Counted from the first letter of the stretch, positions 45,954 through 55,115 are shown. The stretch is 64,000 nucleotides of DNA from Prosthecobacter debontii (GCF_900167535.1 NZ_FUYE01000005.1:248001-312000), one strand, 5' to 3'. The notes: generated from the sequence alone by a model not told the origin. Program-made: numbers and translations.

Positions 45954-47240
45954 ATGACATCCACAGAATCCATGCACGGCCTCATGAGTCGGCTGTTTCC
46001 CATTTGCAGGAGCCTTACGGGAGAGGGCGTGCGCACGACATTAAAGATCTTACAGGAGCATATGCCGGGCCTTACGATTCACGAAGTCCCCAGTGGGACG
46101 ACGTGTTTGGATTGGCAGGTGCCGGACGAATGGAATATCCGCTCCGCGCGCTTGACTAATCCGGATGGGGAAGTCATCGCCGATTTTGATACGCACAACC
46201 TGCATGTGGTGGGTTACTCAGAGCCTGTCGATGTGAAACTTGAACTGGAGGAACTCCAAAAGCATCTCTACTCCAGTGCCAAAATGCCGGAGGCAATTCC
46301 TTATGTGACAAGCTACTACAAGCGTACGTGGGGATTCTGCATTTCCGAAAAGCAACGACAAACACTCAAACCCGGGCGTTATCATGCCCACATTGATTCG
46401 TCGCTGACTCCTGGCAGCCTAACCTATGGTGAGTTGATCTTACCGGGGGAATCGAAAGATGAAATCTTCTTGTCTACCTATGTTTGTCATCCGTCGATGG
46501 CTAACAATGAGTTGTCAGGCCCTGTCGTTGCCACTTGGCTGGCCAAGCACCTCCAAGCTCTCCCTAAACGGCGGCACACATACCGCATCGTTTTCATCCC
46601 GGAAACGATCGGTAGTATCGTTTACTTGGCCCGCCACATGGACCATCTCAAACAGCATGTGAAGGCGGGGTTTGTGCTGTCATGCGTGGGGGATGATCGT
46701 GCCTACTCCTACCTGCCCTCCCGTTGCGGGGGGACACTGGCAGACAAAGCGGCGTTGCATGTGTTAGACCATCTGCATCCGGGGTATCAAAAGTTCAGTT
46801 ATCTTCAGCGTGGTAGTGATGAACGCAATTATTGTTGGCCGGGTATCGATCTACCCATGTGCTCGATTATGCGCAGTAAATATGCGACCTTCCCTGAATA
46901 CCATACTTCTGCGGATGACTTGACCTTTGTCACTGAATCCGGCTTGCAAGGAGCATATCAAGCGCTGCTAATGACCATCGACTGCTTGGAGAAAAACAAG
47001 ACCTACATAACAACGGTCTTAGGCGAACCTCAGATGGGTAAACGTGATCTCTATCCGACGATTGCGATGAATGGAAACGTCAGCAAGGGGCGAGCGAGAT
47101 TGCTGGTGGATATCTTGGCGTATTGTGATGGTACGAATGACCTTTTTGATCTCGCTCATATTCTGAACCGACCAGCGTGGGAGCTCTTTGAACTCATGGA
47201 TGTGTTGTTGCATCACGGACTGATTCGAGAAAAGAACTGA
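45954..47240 (+). CDS. DUF4910 aminopeptidase-like protein
   Basis: The 428-residue protein matches the DUF2172/DUF4910 architecture: an N-terminal aminopeptidase-like domain with ICRSLTGEGVRTTL, metal-type residues in YHAHIDSS, STYVCHPSMANNELSG and FIPETIGS, then GSDERNYCWPGIDLP, and a C-terminal winged-helix-like segment (NDLFDLAHILNRPAWELFELMDVLLHHGLI). The fold is that of M28 zinc peptidases. In O-antigen loci these proteins often accompany amide-linked sugar substituents, so it may form or cleave such an amide. Its AAC(3)-type neighbour lies 3 bp downstream. Confidence 0.85.
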   Translation: MTSTESMHGLMSRLFPICRSLTGEGVRTTLKILQEHMPGLTIHEVPSGTTCLDWQVPDEWNIRSARLTNPDGEVIADFDTHNLHVVGYSEPVDVKLELEELQKHLYSSAKMPEAIPYVTSYYKRTWGFCISEKQRQTLKPGRYHAHIDSSLTPGSLTYGELILPGESKDEIFLSTYVCHPSMANNELSGPVVATWLAKHLQALPKRRHTYRIVFIPETIGSIVYLARHMDHLKQHVKAGFVLSCVGDDRAYSYLPSRCGGTLADKAALHVLDHLHPGYQKFSYLQRGSDERNYCWPGIDLPMCSIMRSKYATFPEYHTSADDLTFVTESGLQGAYQALLMTIDCLEKNKTYITTVLGEPQMGKRDLYPTIAMNGNVSKGRARLLVDILAYCDGTNDLFDLAHILNRPAWELFELMDVLLHHGLIREKN

Positions 47241-47243
47241 CGT

Positions 47244-48050
47244 ATGACCTCACGCACCCATTATACGACGGAGGATATCAAAACAGCCCTATGCGAATTA
47301 GGGGTCGCTTCGGGCGATGATGTTTATGTTTCTGGTAACTTTGGATCGCTTGGGTTTCATGAATCAAAATCGAAAACCGGTACACTCGAAGCCCATCACG
47401 AGGCCATAAGGGCTGTCATCGGCCCCGAAGGTACGCTCGTGGTTCCGACGCATTCATTTGACCTCTGCAATACGGAGATCGTGTTTGATTCCAAGGTGAC
47501 GCCTAGCCAACGAGGACCGTTCACAGAATTCATACGGCAGATGCCGGGAGCTGTGCGTCAGTTTCATCCATTTGGTTCGGTGACGGCTTTGGGTGCATCT
47601 GCCGGCTTGATTTGTGAAAAAACAACCCGGCATGCCTATGGGCCGAATACGCCTTATGAGCGCCTCCTTCACCGAGATGCGTGGAGCCTCAGCGTGGGGA
47701 TGCCGCCTCAGACCACTTGCAGTCTGGTTCATCACTTGGAGATGACGATGGCCGTGCCCTATCGCTACACGAAGGAGTTTCTTCATCCGGTCAAGCGCAG
47801 CGAAGAAGTGGTGATCGAGCCTTTCTACCTCTTTGTTACTTACCAAGGCATCGAGCTTGAGCGCGACCGTAATGCGAAGTTCTTTGCTCATCCTCTGATG
47901 GTGCAGCATGTCCGTCAGGTGCGTATCGGTATGAATCAGGTGTGGGCTTACAAGATGCGCGTCTTCGAGCAAGTGGTGCGGGAGTGCATGACCGAAGATA
48001 TTTACGCTTGGTTGCGCCACCCGCCTGAGATACGGCCGTTTCAGAAATGA
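47244..48050 (+). CDS. AAC(3)-family N-acetyltransferase of the glycan island
   Basis: The 268-residue protein has the Antibiotic_NAT fold signatures TLVVPTHSFDLCNTE, FHPFGSVTALGASA and CSLVHHLEMTMAVPYRYTKEF. Although the family is named for aminoglycoside 3-N-acetyltransferases, members in polysaccharide loci acylate amino sugars with acyl-CoA. It could supply the N-acyl step on a glycan sugar and is the second candidate, besides the orphan at 28242, for the missing PseH activity. Its stop faces the next gene with a 6-bp gap. Confidence 0.87.
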   Translation: MTSRTHYTTEDIKTALCELGVASGDDVYVSGNFGSLGFHESKSKTGTLEAHHEAIRAVIGPEGTLVVPTHSFDLCNTEIVFDSKVTPSQRGPFTEFIRQMPGAVRQFHPFGSVTALGASAGLICEKTTRHAYGPNTPYERLLHRDAWSLSVGMPPQTTCSLVHHLEMTMAVPYRYTKEFLHPVKRSEEVVIEPFYLFVTYQGIELERDRNAKFFAHPLMVQHVRQVRIGMNQVWAYKMRVFEQVVRECMTEDIYAWLRHPPEIRPFQK

Positions 48051-48056
48051 TCTCTA

Positions 48057-48998
48057 TTACACGGCGGTCTGTGACGTTTGGCGCACCGCGTCGAAACTCT
48101 TGAGTACAGCCTCAACGGGGATGGCTGATGTTGGTCCCGGCTGGTTTGTGCCATTGAAATCTCTGGCTGCTAAGACCGCATTCCTTGGAGTGGGCCAGTG
48201 CCATTTGCCTTCATGAGTTGGGCCAAAGAGAGTCACCGTAGGAAGACCAAAAGCCTGGGCTAAGTGAGAGGCAGCACCATCGATGCAAACCACCACACGA
48301 GCTCTGGCCAACAGATGTAAGTATTGCTGCATGGACGTCTGACCAGCGAGATTGAGTGTCGGAACCGCAGCGCCTTGCGTGATGGTCAGACAATGGTTTT
48401 TTTCTCGCTCAGAACCTCCGCCTGCGATGACGATGGGGAGGGCGGTTTTGTTCGACATCTCCGAGAGTGCTTCGGCCCATTGCGGTTCGCTCCAAAACTT
48501 TCTCGACCAAGCTGCCGTGGGATTGATAAGAATGTAGGGCTCTTGAGGTGCCTGCGAATGCCGCCAACTTTCAGGAGGGGAAAGCAGACGAGGCGGCATA
48601 AATTGCTCGCCTGGAAGGCCGCTGACGGCACGCCAAAAGTAGCGAGCCCAATACTCGGCACTTGGGGGTTCGAGCCTGATTTCATGGAAAAGTAGGCGAT
48701 ACCACCAGCGGATATGGCGAGGTTTGTTGACGATGAGTCTGCGCTGCCGGGTGCGTAATTTGAAGGCCTGCCAAACAGCGCGGGAACTCCAACTGGTCGT
48801 CCAAATAGAGCTAAATTTTTTGCCCGCATCAGGTCCCCATTGGCAATCAGGCATCAGCTCAATGAGTGGGCGGAAGGCATCACGAACAAACAATGCGGTT
48901 GGTGTGCCTGTCTGACTCGCCAGATAGGCAGCGCTAGGCTGGAGCAGTAGCACATCTCCCAGCTGTTTATCGCTTACGATGGCAGCGGAGTCACTCAT
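48057..48998 (-). CDS. Glycosyltransferase family 9 (heptosyltransferase-like)
   Basis: The 313-residue GT-B protein has the GT9 blocks ILINPTAAWSRKFWSEPQWAEAL and VVCIDGAASHLAQAFGLPTVTLFGPTHEGKWHW; the Asp in CIDG corresponds to the family's DxGPMHLA region. It should transfer a sugar, classically L-glycero-D-manno-heptose, to LPS core. Its start overlaps the stop of the GT4 gene upstream (48995-48998). Confidence 0.9.
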   Translation of the reverse strand: MSDSAAIVSDKQLGDVLLLQPSAAYLASQTGTPTALFVRDAFRPLIELMPDCQWGPDAGKKFSSIWTTSWSSRAVWQAFKLRTRQRRLIVNKPRHIRWWYRLLFHEIRLEPPSAEYWARYFWRAVSGLPGEQFMPPRLLSPPESWRHSQAPQEPYILINPTAAWSRKFWSEPQWAEALSEMSNKTALPIVIAGGGSEREKNHCLTITQGAAVPTLNLAGQTSMQQYLHLLARARVVVCIDGAASHLAQAFGLPTVTLFGPTHEGKWHWPTPRNAVLAARDFNGTNQPGPTSAIPVEAVLKSFDAVRQTSQTAV

Positions 48999-50113
48999 GA
49001 TCCAGAGGCAGTGTGCTCGCGGTAAATGACCTTCAATTTGCGCACCGTCTCCGGTGTGGAGAACCGCTCACGGATGATCTGATGAGCTTCCGTAAAGCCG
49101 AACGCACTCTGAATCTCTGGCATTGTCAGCGAAAGAAGGGATGCCAGCTTAGAAGCCAATTCATCCGAAGCCTCGGGCTGAAAGAGGAACGAATCGCGCG
49201 GGATAAATTCAGGGATCAATCCGGTAGCGGCTGCCAGCAGCGGCACCCCCGCAGCTACACACTCAAGAGCGGCCATACCAAAACTCTCATCACGCGAGGG
49301 ATGAATCGCTAAGGCATATTGTCTCAGTCGTTTCCGATAATTGGGATCTACTCCCAGGAAGTTTAGCTTGAAGCGACTGAGTCGTTGGGTGTGTAGAGTC
49401 GTGGATGCGTCTTGCTGTAAGAGGTCCCCCAGGAAATGAATTTCTGGAACCGGGCCTGGAGGGACGATGGCCTCCAACCGCTGAAGGGCTGCGATGAGAT
49501 CCTGCCAGCCTTTCCGGGGAATGATTGATCCTAGTACCAGCACATGCTCCAAGGCATGAGATGGCTGAGATGGAGGGGGCAGAATTTCATCTTCCGTGAT
49601 GCCATTATGGACGAGCGTCAGAGGCGGTTGGCCAGCGATCCAGGGACGGACTTTTTGGAACAGTTGATCTCCCACCGCGATCAGATGTTTGTGCTTCGAG
49701 CAGTGATACTTTTCAAAATCACGCTGACTCATTCCCGGCGTGCGTAGCGTCATGATGGGAATGGCCGCGAGTTCATGTGCGACTGCTTGGCCTAACAAAC
49801 TATCAGGGTGATCATTTGTATGTACCACAATTGGCCGACGTGGATCGAGAAGGGACTTCAGTCTCTTCGCGGCTTGTTTCGCAAACTGGTGATTTTTAAA
49901 CAGTCGCCCGCCCAGACTTCGGGAAGCCGGGAAGGGCAACTGAACCCAAGGCACCTGATTCGCATCACAAAAGCCCGTTAACCATCCCACTTGGCCGGTC
50001 AGTAAGCACGGCGCATGGTCCTGCAAGCTAGGCGCGGAGAGAAGCCGCGAAAGAGATTTCTGAGCTCCCGCCAGATGGACTGAGTTTTGGACGAAAACGA
50101 TTTGAGGAAGCAT
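48995..50113 (-). CDS. Glycosyltransferase family 4
   Basis: I place the start at the ATG at 50113 (MLPQIVFVQNSVHLAGAQKSL), which is after the stop of the upstream gene; an earlier start at 50170 would overlap it. The 372-residue product has VVHTNDHPDSLLG and the C-terminal donor site LGSIIPRKGWQDLIAAL, AIHPSRDESFGMAALECVAAGVP with the EX7E pair. It should use a nucleotide sugar with retention of configuration. With the GT9 and FkbM genes it forms a three-gene minus-strand operon. Confidence 0.9.
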   Translation of the reverse strand: MLPQIVFVQNSVHLAGAQKSLSRLLSAPSLQDHAPCLLTGQVGWLTGFCDANQVPWVQLPFPASRSLGGRLFKNHQFAKQAAKRLKSLLDPRRPIVVHTNDHPDSLLGQAVAHELAAIPIMTLRTPGMSQRDFEKYHCSKHKHLIAVGDQLFQKVRPWIAGQPPLTLVHNGITEDEILPPPSQPSHALEHVLVLGSIIPRKGWQDLIAALQRLEAIVPPGPVPEIHFLGDLLQQDASTTLHTQRLSRFKLNFLGVDPNYRKRLRQYALAIHPSRDESFGMAALECVAAGVPLLAAATGLIPEFIPRDSFLFQPEASDELASKLASLLSLTMPEIQSAFGFTEAHQIIRERFSTPETVRKLKVIYREHTASGS

Positions 50114-50130
50114 AGGTCGCTCCTCGAAAA

Positions 50131-51081
50131 CTAGGCAAAGTTCTTTTGCAACGTTTTCATCAAACGCCAAGCTAGCCTGCGGGTCAAAGTGACCTCGGCT
50201 TGAGACATGCGCTCAACGGCTTTGAACGGATCGATTTTCCATTGATCCTGGCACAGCTGCCGCACATAAGGTCGCGCAAATGCGGCCATCGCGTGGTCAT
50301 AATGCTGATAGCACGAAGCGACCAAACCTAAACGCACCAAGCGGCGCAAGGATTTTTCGTCGTTTGTCGGCAACGCCTCGGGATGGAGCAAATAGAGGAC
50401 ATCGGCATGCATCAATTGTCCGCGTGAGAACGGTAGAGGGCCATCGGCCATCGAATAAGGTTTTTTTCCAGTGGCACGCCTCCATTCATGGTTTTCAAGC
50501 CAGCGCATCGGAACAAACCCATCTTGGCGGACTCGCTGATCGATCTCAGCAAACAGCGGTTGTTCTTCATACATTGGGAAGAAAGAAACTTCGGTGCGAA
50601 TCCCAACGAGATCTTCTTTGAGTGTGCGTGGAGCGCCATTGAAAACTTCCACCTCCATGCTTTGAACATCGATTTTCATGAAGGCAGGTTCAAGGATCCC
50701 TTCTTTATGAAGAACGTCGTCCAAACGAGAGCAGGGCACTTTGACAATTTGATCCAGATTGTAGAACTCTCCTCGGCAAAAAAGTTTTCCCAGATCTTGG
50801 CGGGCTCTGTACTTGGATGAGCAGCCTCGCTTCGAATAAAGGTTGAGATCGAAAGTCCCCTCATAATCGGCCAGAGCGACAGGGACGAACTGAACCTGCT
50901 TCCATCCTCCTCCGATACCTGCATTCTGTAGCCTTGCGCATTCTACGGCGTCCGGCTCAAATCCCACGTATTTCGTTGCCTCAGCCACTGGGCCTAGATC
51001 TGTATTCACTCCTCCCCTGGCTCCTACGTCCAAGGCTGTGAGTCCGATATTTTGGGCTAAGGCGAGCAGGGCGTGATCCAT
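50131..51081 (-). CDS. FkbM-family methyltransferase
   Basis: The 316-residue protein shows the FkbM pattern: ALDVGARGGVNTDLG as SAM motif I, YVGFEPDAVECARL as motif II, KIDVQSMEVEVFNGA as the VDVEGxE-type block, and IRTEVSFFPMY. FkbM enzymes methylate sugar hydroxyls. It is the first gene of the GT operon and starts 55 bp before the bactofilin gene's 3' end on the same strand, so transcription from the bactofilin side could run into it. Confidence 0.88.
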   Translation of the reverse strand: MDHALLALAQNIGLTALDVGARGGVNTDLGPVAEATKYVGFEPDAVECARLQNAGIGGGWKQVQFVPVALADYEGTFDLNLYSKRGCSSKYRARQDLGKLFCRGEFYNLDQIVKVPCSRLDDVLHKEGILEPAFMKIDVQSMEVEVFNGAPRTLKEDLVGIRTEVSFFPMYEEQPLFAEIDQRVRQDGFVPMRWLENHEWRRATGKKPYSMADGPLPFSRGQLMHADVLYLLHPEALPTNDEKSLRRLVRLGLVASCYQHYDHAMAAFARPYVRQLCQDQWKIDPFKAVERMSQAEVTLTRRLAWRLMKTLQKNFA

Positions 51082-51136
51082 CGAGAAAGTGATATTGGGA
51101 GAAAAACACGCTGCAATCAGCGCTCGGTTAAAAACT

Positions 51137-52456
51137 TTAGACTTCAGAAATCGGTGGTGGGAGCGTCTTACTCCGCACGATGTTCATCGCACCGTTGAGT
51201 TCACCCCCGGGTTCGATGGAGACGGAGCGGGCGGTGACATCGCCATTCACGGAGCCATTGATACCGATGACGAGGGGACCGCTTGAGAAAAGGGTGCCTG
51301 TGATCTTGGCTTGCACTTCCACTTCTTCCGCATGGATCTCATTGAGGAAGACGACATCAGAGCCTTTTTCGATGATGAAGCGGCGGCAATGGATCTCACC
51401 GATCATGGTGCCAGTGGCACGGAAGATGGCGTCACCTGATGCGGTGACATTCGCTTCCAGGATACCCTGGCAACGGAAGTCTTTGCACTCGATGCGTTCG
51501 GCGGATACCTGGCCGCGTTTTCGAATGAGGACATCTCCACGCGTGCGGATGGACTCCCCAGTCGGCATATTCACCTCCACATCATCCAGCGGGATTGTGG
51601 CACTGCAGTTAGGGCAGGTGGTTGACCGAGCCGAGCGGCTCACCTTGAACTTATGGCCGCATTCAAAGCACTCAGCGTCTTTGAAATACTGGTTCCGATA
51701 CATACCTTCACTCTTCATTTTCTGAAGAGTGCTGGCGCTCATCGGAGCAGGGGCCGGGGTGGGCGGCGGGGAATTGGATTGAGGCCGGCGGGATGCCAGA
51801 AACGATTTGGGCTTCACATCGCCCGTGCTAGGAGCCTCCGTTTCGGAGAGGTTTTCGTTGTCTTCCTCAGATGTGGATTCTTGGGCCTCATTTTCTGTGC
51901 CTTCCTCTTGGGGCTCAGGTTCGCCAAATGAAGCTGCTTGTTCCGCAGGGGCGTCGTCTTTCGTGAGATCTACCGGCTTTTCATCTTCCTGTGGAGTCTC
52001 TGGAATAGGAGCTTTCTCACTGGCGCTTGGGCCTGTCCCTTGAGTGGCTTGCTGTTTGAGGAAGACGCCAAATCCGCCCTCGGCTGCTTCTTCTTCGGAA
52101 ACAGGCAGCTGCATCTCTGCAACGAGTGGATCGGCTGCTGCGGGCTGTGCGCTGGGCTCTGGTGTCGAGCCCGTCGGTGCCGTGTCCTCCTCTTGCTGCG
52201 AAGATGGGATGTCGGCAGGAGGCTTGGGTTTAGAATCTGCCCATGGATCAGGCATGCCCATGCCTGAGCGGGTGACGGTGGACGCAGTGACCTTCTTGCG
52301 ATGAATGGTCAGGTGCACACCGCACTTTTTGCAGAATGTGGACACAACAAGACGCGGCTCGTATTGAGCCGCGCCACAGGCCGGGCACACCACCTCAATT
52401 TGGTTCTTGGGTGGGCCCGGTTTGTCGCTACTAGAGCCGAAGAAACTTCGGAACAC
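51137..52456 (-). CDS. Bactofilin with two zinc ribbons and an acidic linker
   Basis: The 439-residue protein starts at GTG 52456. Zinc ribbon 1 uses Cys24, Cys27, Cys42 and Cys45; a second ribbon (CFECGHKFKV...CPNCSATI) sits at about 258-285. Between them is a long Pro/Glu/Ser-rich disordered linker. Residues about 295-425 form the bactofilin (DUF583) right-handed beta-helix, with repeated short strands such as GDVLIRKRGQV, GDAIFRATGTMIGE and GSVNGDVTARSVSI. Bactofilins polymerise into filaments that place cell-wall or stalk machinery. The partner bactofilin gene is 18 bp upstream. Confidence 0.9.
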   Translation of the reverse strand: MFRSFFGSSSDKPGPPKNQIEVVCPACGAAQYEPRLVVSTFCKKCGVHLTIHRKKVTASTVTRSGMGMPDPWADSKPKPPADIPSSQQEEDTAPTGSTPEPSAQPAAADPLVAEMQLPVSEEEAAEGGFGVFLKQQATQGTGPSASEKAPIPETPQEDEKPVDLTKDDAPAEQAASFGEPEPQEEGTENEAQESTSEEDNENLSETEAPSTGDVKPKSFLASRRPQSNSPPPTPAPAPMSASTLQKMKSEGMYRNQYFKDAECFECGHKFKVSRSARSTTCPNCSATIPLDDVEVNMPTGESIRTRGDVLIRKRGQVSAERIECKDFRCQGILEANVTASGDAIFRATGTMIGEIHCRRFIIEKGSDVVFLNEIHAEEVEVQAKITGTLFSSGPLVIGINGSVNGDVTARSVSIEPGGELNGAMNIVRSKTLPPPISEV

Positions 52457-52474
52457 TTCGACGTGTGAATCAGT

Positions 52475-53005
52475 TTAAGGTTGCGCAGGAGCGGCAGGAC
52501 GGCCCCCCAGAGGAGCTGGCTTGGCAGGCTCTGGCTTGCGACCCACTTTGGAGGCACCCATAAAGGTGGCGCCTTCTTCGATGGACAATGTGCCAGCTTC
52601 GATGTCACCGACGAGGATGGCATTGCTCTTCAGCTCGCAACGCTCAGTGACGGTGATGTTACCTTCGACTTTGCCGAAAATAATGACGGAACGGGTGCGG
52701 ATCTCACCCTTGATCAGCGCATTTTCACCCACGGTCAGGCTGCCGTCGGAGTGCACTTCACCTTCGATTTTACCATCGATGATGAGGTCATGAGAAAATT
52801 TGATGGAGCCTTTGATCTCGACGTCGTTGGCGAGAACGTTTTTGCTGGAGGTCATGTTATATGAGGATGCGCGTTGTGGTTGTGCAGCAGGAGCTGGAGC
52901 GGTGAAGCTGGGGCCACGATCCGCGAATGAGACCGGTGCGGGGGCCTCAACACGGCCTGTTTCCTTTTGCCCTTCAGAGGGTTGTCCGATGATTTGCCTG
53001 AGCAT
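52475..53005 (-). CDS. Bactofilin
   Basis: The 176-residue protein has a disordered N-terminus (about 55 residues), a beta-helical DUF583 core (VLANDVEIKGSIKFSHDL, IDGKIEGEVHSDGSLTVGE, ALIKGEIRTRSVIIFGKVEG) and a Pro/Ala-rich tail. This is the standard length and layout of a bactofilin. It is transcribed with the zinc-ribbon bactofilin, and the two may copolymerise. Confidence 0.95.
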   Translation of the reverse strand: MLRQIIGQPSEGQKETGRVEAPAPVSFADRGPSFTAPAPAAQPQRASSYNMTSSKNVLANDVEIKGSIKFSHDLIIDGKIEGEVHSDGSLTVGENALIKGEIRTRSVIIFGKVEGNITVTERCELKSNAILVGDIEAGTLSIEEGATFMGASKVGRKPEPAKPAPLGGRPAAPAQP

Positions 53006-53363
53006 GAATTACTATAGGTTGGCTGCGACTTGAGTGTCAACGTTGTGCTGTGTTTTTTTCAGTGACAGACCCGCCTTGAAAGAACAAACCGGCTCCGGCA
53101 AACTGAGATGGTTTCTGGATGCAGAAGGCATGCCATGGCCACCGTTGTTTTTATTTACAACTACATCTCTGAAACCCTGTCGAGCCAGAAATCTTACAAG
53201 AGCCTGTCAGATTACTGCCGTTTTACACTTTGGACACGCACTGTCCGACGCCTTGCTCAACGCTAGGGGTATCCAACGAGTGGCGATTGAGCCTCGTTGA
53301 TGCACTCTCGGTTAAGCGAGATGGCCTTGCTACAGTATGTACATGCGTTGCACTTGACGGGGT
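53006..53363. other. 358-bp gap without a supported gene
   Basis: No complete gene is seen. On the minus strand short broken frames contain CNACTYC (near 53350) and CPKCK (near 53230) in different phases, which could be the remains of a small zinc-binding protein or chance. A small TCTCG-GTTAAG-CGAGA hairpin lies at 53306-53321. The bactofilin promoter should be at the 53006 end, but I cannot place it. Confidence 0.4.
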
Positions 53364-54170
53364 CTATTCAGAAGGCTCCCGCATCAAGTTGAGCAATTCT
53401 TGACGATTCACCTTGGGTTCCGGTTTGGCTGCAGGCTTAGTCGGTGTTGTCGGCTTCGGCGCCGACGCTGCCGGTGGCTTCGGTTTTGGCGTTGCGGAAA
53501 GGGTGGGCTTCTGCTCTGGCTTGGTCTGAGGCCCGGGTTTTGTCTCTTTTGGCTTGGTCGCTACGACTGGAGCAGGCGCGGGTTTAACCGTGGGTTTCTC
53601 AGCGATAGGCTTGCTAGGCGGGGCTTTTTTGACCTCGGTTTTAGCTGGCTTCTCAGGGACACTTGGTGCGGGCAGGGGGGCGGCTACACCCACCATCTTT
53701 GTTTTTTCGCTGCCTAGGTCTTGAATGCTGTGAGGTCCCTCGACTTTGACCTGGGTGCCATCGATGACAAACTCGGTGCTCTCGGCTTCGGCTTTGTAGA
53801 GTTGTCCTGCTTTCTTAACCATGGCTTGCCGACCTTTCAGAATGGCGGCATCCGGAGTGACGAGAATTTCTTCGGCTTGAGCCCAGATGGGTGAATCCAT
53901 GCGCTTTTCCAAGAGAGCGCCGCCTGAAGCGATGTATTCTAGCTGATCGGCTGAGCCTTGATAAGCACGGCTAGTGATACGGGCACCGGATAGTTCCACC
54001 ACGCCAATCTTCTGCACTTTCGGAAAACGAGCACGCTTCACGGAAGGAGAAGCGTCAAAGACTTTCGAGTCCGAGACATACGGACTTGAGGTGCATGCAG
54101 CCATCGCCAAGGCGGTCAGTCCGAGCATGGTCCTCGAAAGGACCCCGAAATCAGCAAAAGAGAAATTCAT
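53364..54170 (-). CDS. Lipoprotein-like protein with Pro/Lys-rich C-terminal half
   Basis: The 268-residue product has a hydrophobic leader ending in ALAMAACTSS, a possible lipobox with Cys at about 27. Residues 45-165 form a soluble domain with QLEYIASGGALLEKR and ATEFVIDGTQ-like strands, loosely resembling the LptA/LptC (OstA) beta-jellyroll. Residues 170-260 are low-complexity KP/AP repeats, of the kind that bind or cross the cell wall. The start codon is directly preceded by seven C (54171-54177 as G on the + strand), like the DXS-like gene. No firm family. Confidence 0.65.
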   Translation of the reverse strand: MNFSFADFGVLSRTMLGLTALAMAACTSSPYVSDSKVFDASPSVKRARFPKVQKIGVVELSGARITSRAYQGSADQLEYIASGGALLEKRMDSPIWAQAEEILVTPDAAILKGRQAMVKKAGQLYKAEAESTEFVIDGTQVKVEGPHSIQDLGSEKTKMVGVAAPLPAPSVPEKPAKTEVKKAPPSKPIAEKPTVKPAPAPVVATKPKETKPGPQTKPEQKPTLSATPKPKPPAASAPKPTTPTKPAAKPEPKVNRQELLNLMREPSE

Positions 54171-54227
54171 GGGGGGGAAATACGATTTTCATCTTAAACA
54201 ACCTTTTTTGGCAACAACGAAATCGGT

Positions 54228-55115
54228 CTAGCATGGGGTGCTGGGCACTAAGCGGGCTAATTCCTGGGGTAGCGCCGATTCAAAAACCATCTCGGCATCA
54301 TCATCAGGGTGGAGTATTTTTAAGCGACAGGCATGGAGGGCGATGCGCTTTGCAGGGTCTGTGCTGGCTCCATATTTAGCATCTCCCACGATGGGGCACC
54401 CTGCGGCGGCCAATTGAGCGCGGATCTGATGGCGGCGCCCCGTATCGAGGGTCACTTCGAGTAAACTGCGGCCGAAGCCCTGACCGAGGCGACGGTAGTG
54501 GGTGATCGCCTCGCGAGTAGTCGAGGTCGCCCGCTGAGTCACATACACTCGATGGGGTTGGGTTTCATCCAGGTGGTTTTGGAGTGTCCCAGATGTGGCC
54601 GAGGGGCTGCCTTCGACGATGGCTAGATAGGTCTTCTCCATCCGTGCCCAGTTTTCCTGCATCCAGGTTTTCGCTTCCTCGGTTTTGGCTAAAACAAGCA
54701 GGCCAGAGGTTTCCCGATCTAGACGGTGGATGATCCACAGGCGCTCTTGACGGCCGCGTGACGTCTCTCTCAGATAGTCGGTCATGACGCGGAACGCAGT
54801 GCGAGTGCGCTCGGTCTCTGTGGCGATGGTGAGCAGGCCTGCTGGTTTTTGGATCACGAGAAGCGCCGCGTCTTCATGGATGATGCTCAGGCCTTTCGGA
54901 AGGGGCACGGTGACTGGAGGCGGCGCTTTTTGCGGATGGATGCTGACGACATCCCCGGGCTGAAGGGGGTGATCATGCTTGTGGACGGGATGGCCATTGA
55001 CCTGGATGCCGCTGAAGCGCAGCCATTGTTTCAGCTTGGTGCGTTTAACTTCTGGCCATTGAGTGGTCAGAAAAGCAAAGAGGGGGGTGGGTTCGCGGAC
55101 AGTTTGTGGGGTCAT
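54228..55115 (-). CDS. RluA-family 23S rRNA/tRNA pseudouridine synthase
   Basis: The 295-residue enzyme has an N-terminal S4 RNA-binding domain (RTKLKQWLRFSGIQVNGH, VVSIHPQKAPP) and the RluA catalytic motif HRLDRETSGLLVLAKT with the nucleophile Asp. The block GRRHQIRAQLAAAGCPIVGDAKYG completes the family signature. Which uridines it modifies cannot be read from the sequence. It overlaps the upstream PAS-AraC gene by 4 bp, an unusual pairing. Confidence 0.93.
   Translation of the reverse strand: MTPQTVREPTPLFAFLTTQWPEVKRTKLKQWLRFSGIQVNGHPVHKHDHPLQPGDVVSIHPQKAPPPVTVPLPKGLSIIHEDAALLVIQKPAGLLTIATETERTRTAFRVMTDYLRETSRGRQERLWIIHRLDRETSGLLVLAKTEEAKTWMQENWARMEKTYLAIVEGSPSATSGTLQNHLDETQPHRVYVTQRATSTTREAITHYRRLGQGFGRSLLEVTLDTGRRHQIRAQLAAAGCPIVGDAKYGASTDPAKRIALHACRLKILHPDDDAEMVFESALPQELARLVPSTPC

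Noticed and set aside
47244-48050. Aminoglycoside resistance gene
   Set aside because: AAC(3)-type proteins in polysaccharide loci act on sugars; all neighbours here are glycan genes.
53034-53300. 88-residue + strand frame in the gap before the bactofilins
   Set aside because: Low-quality composition, no motif, and the Cys motifs in the same DNA lie on the other strand.
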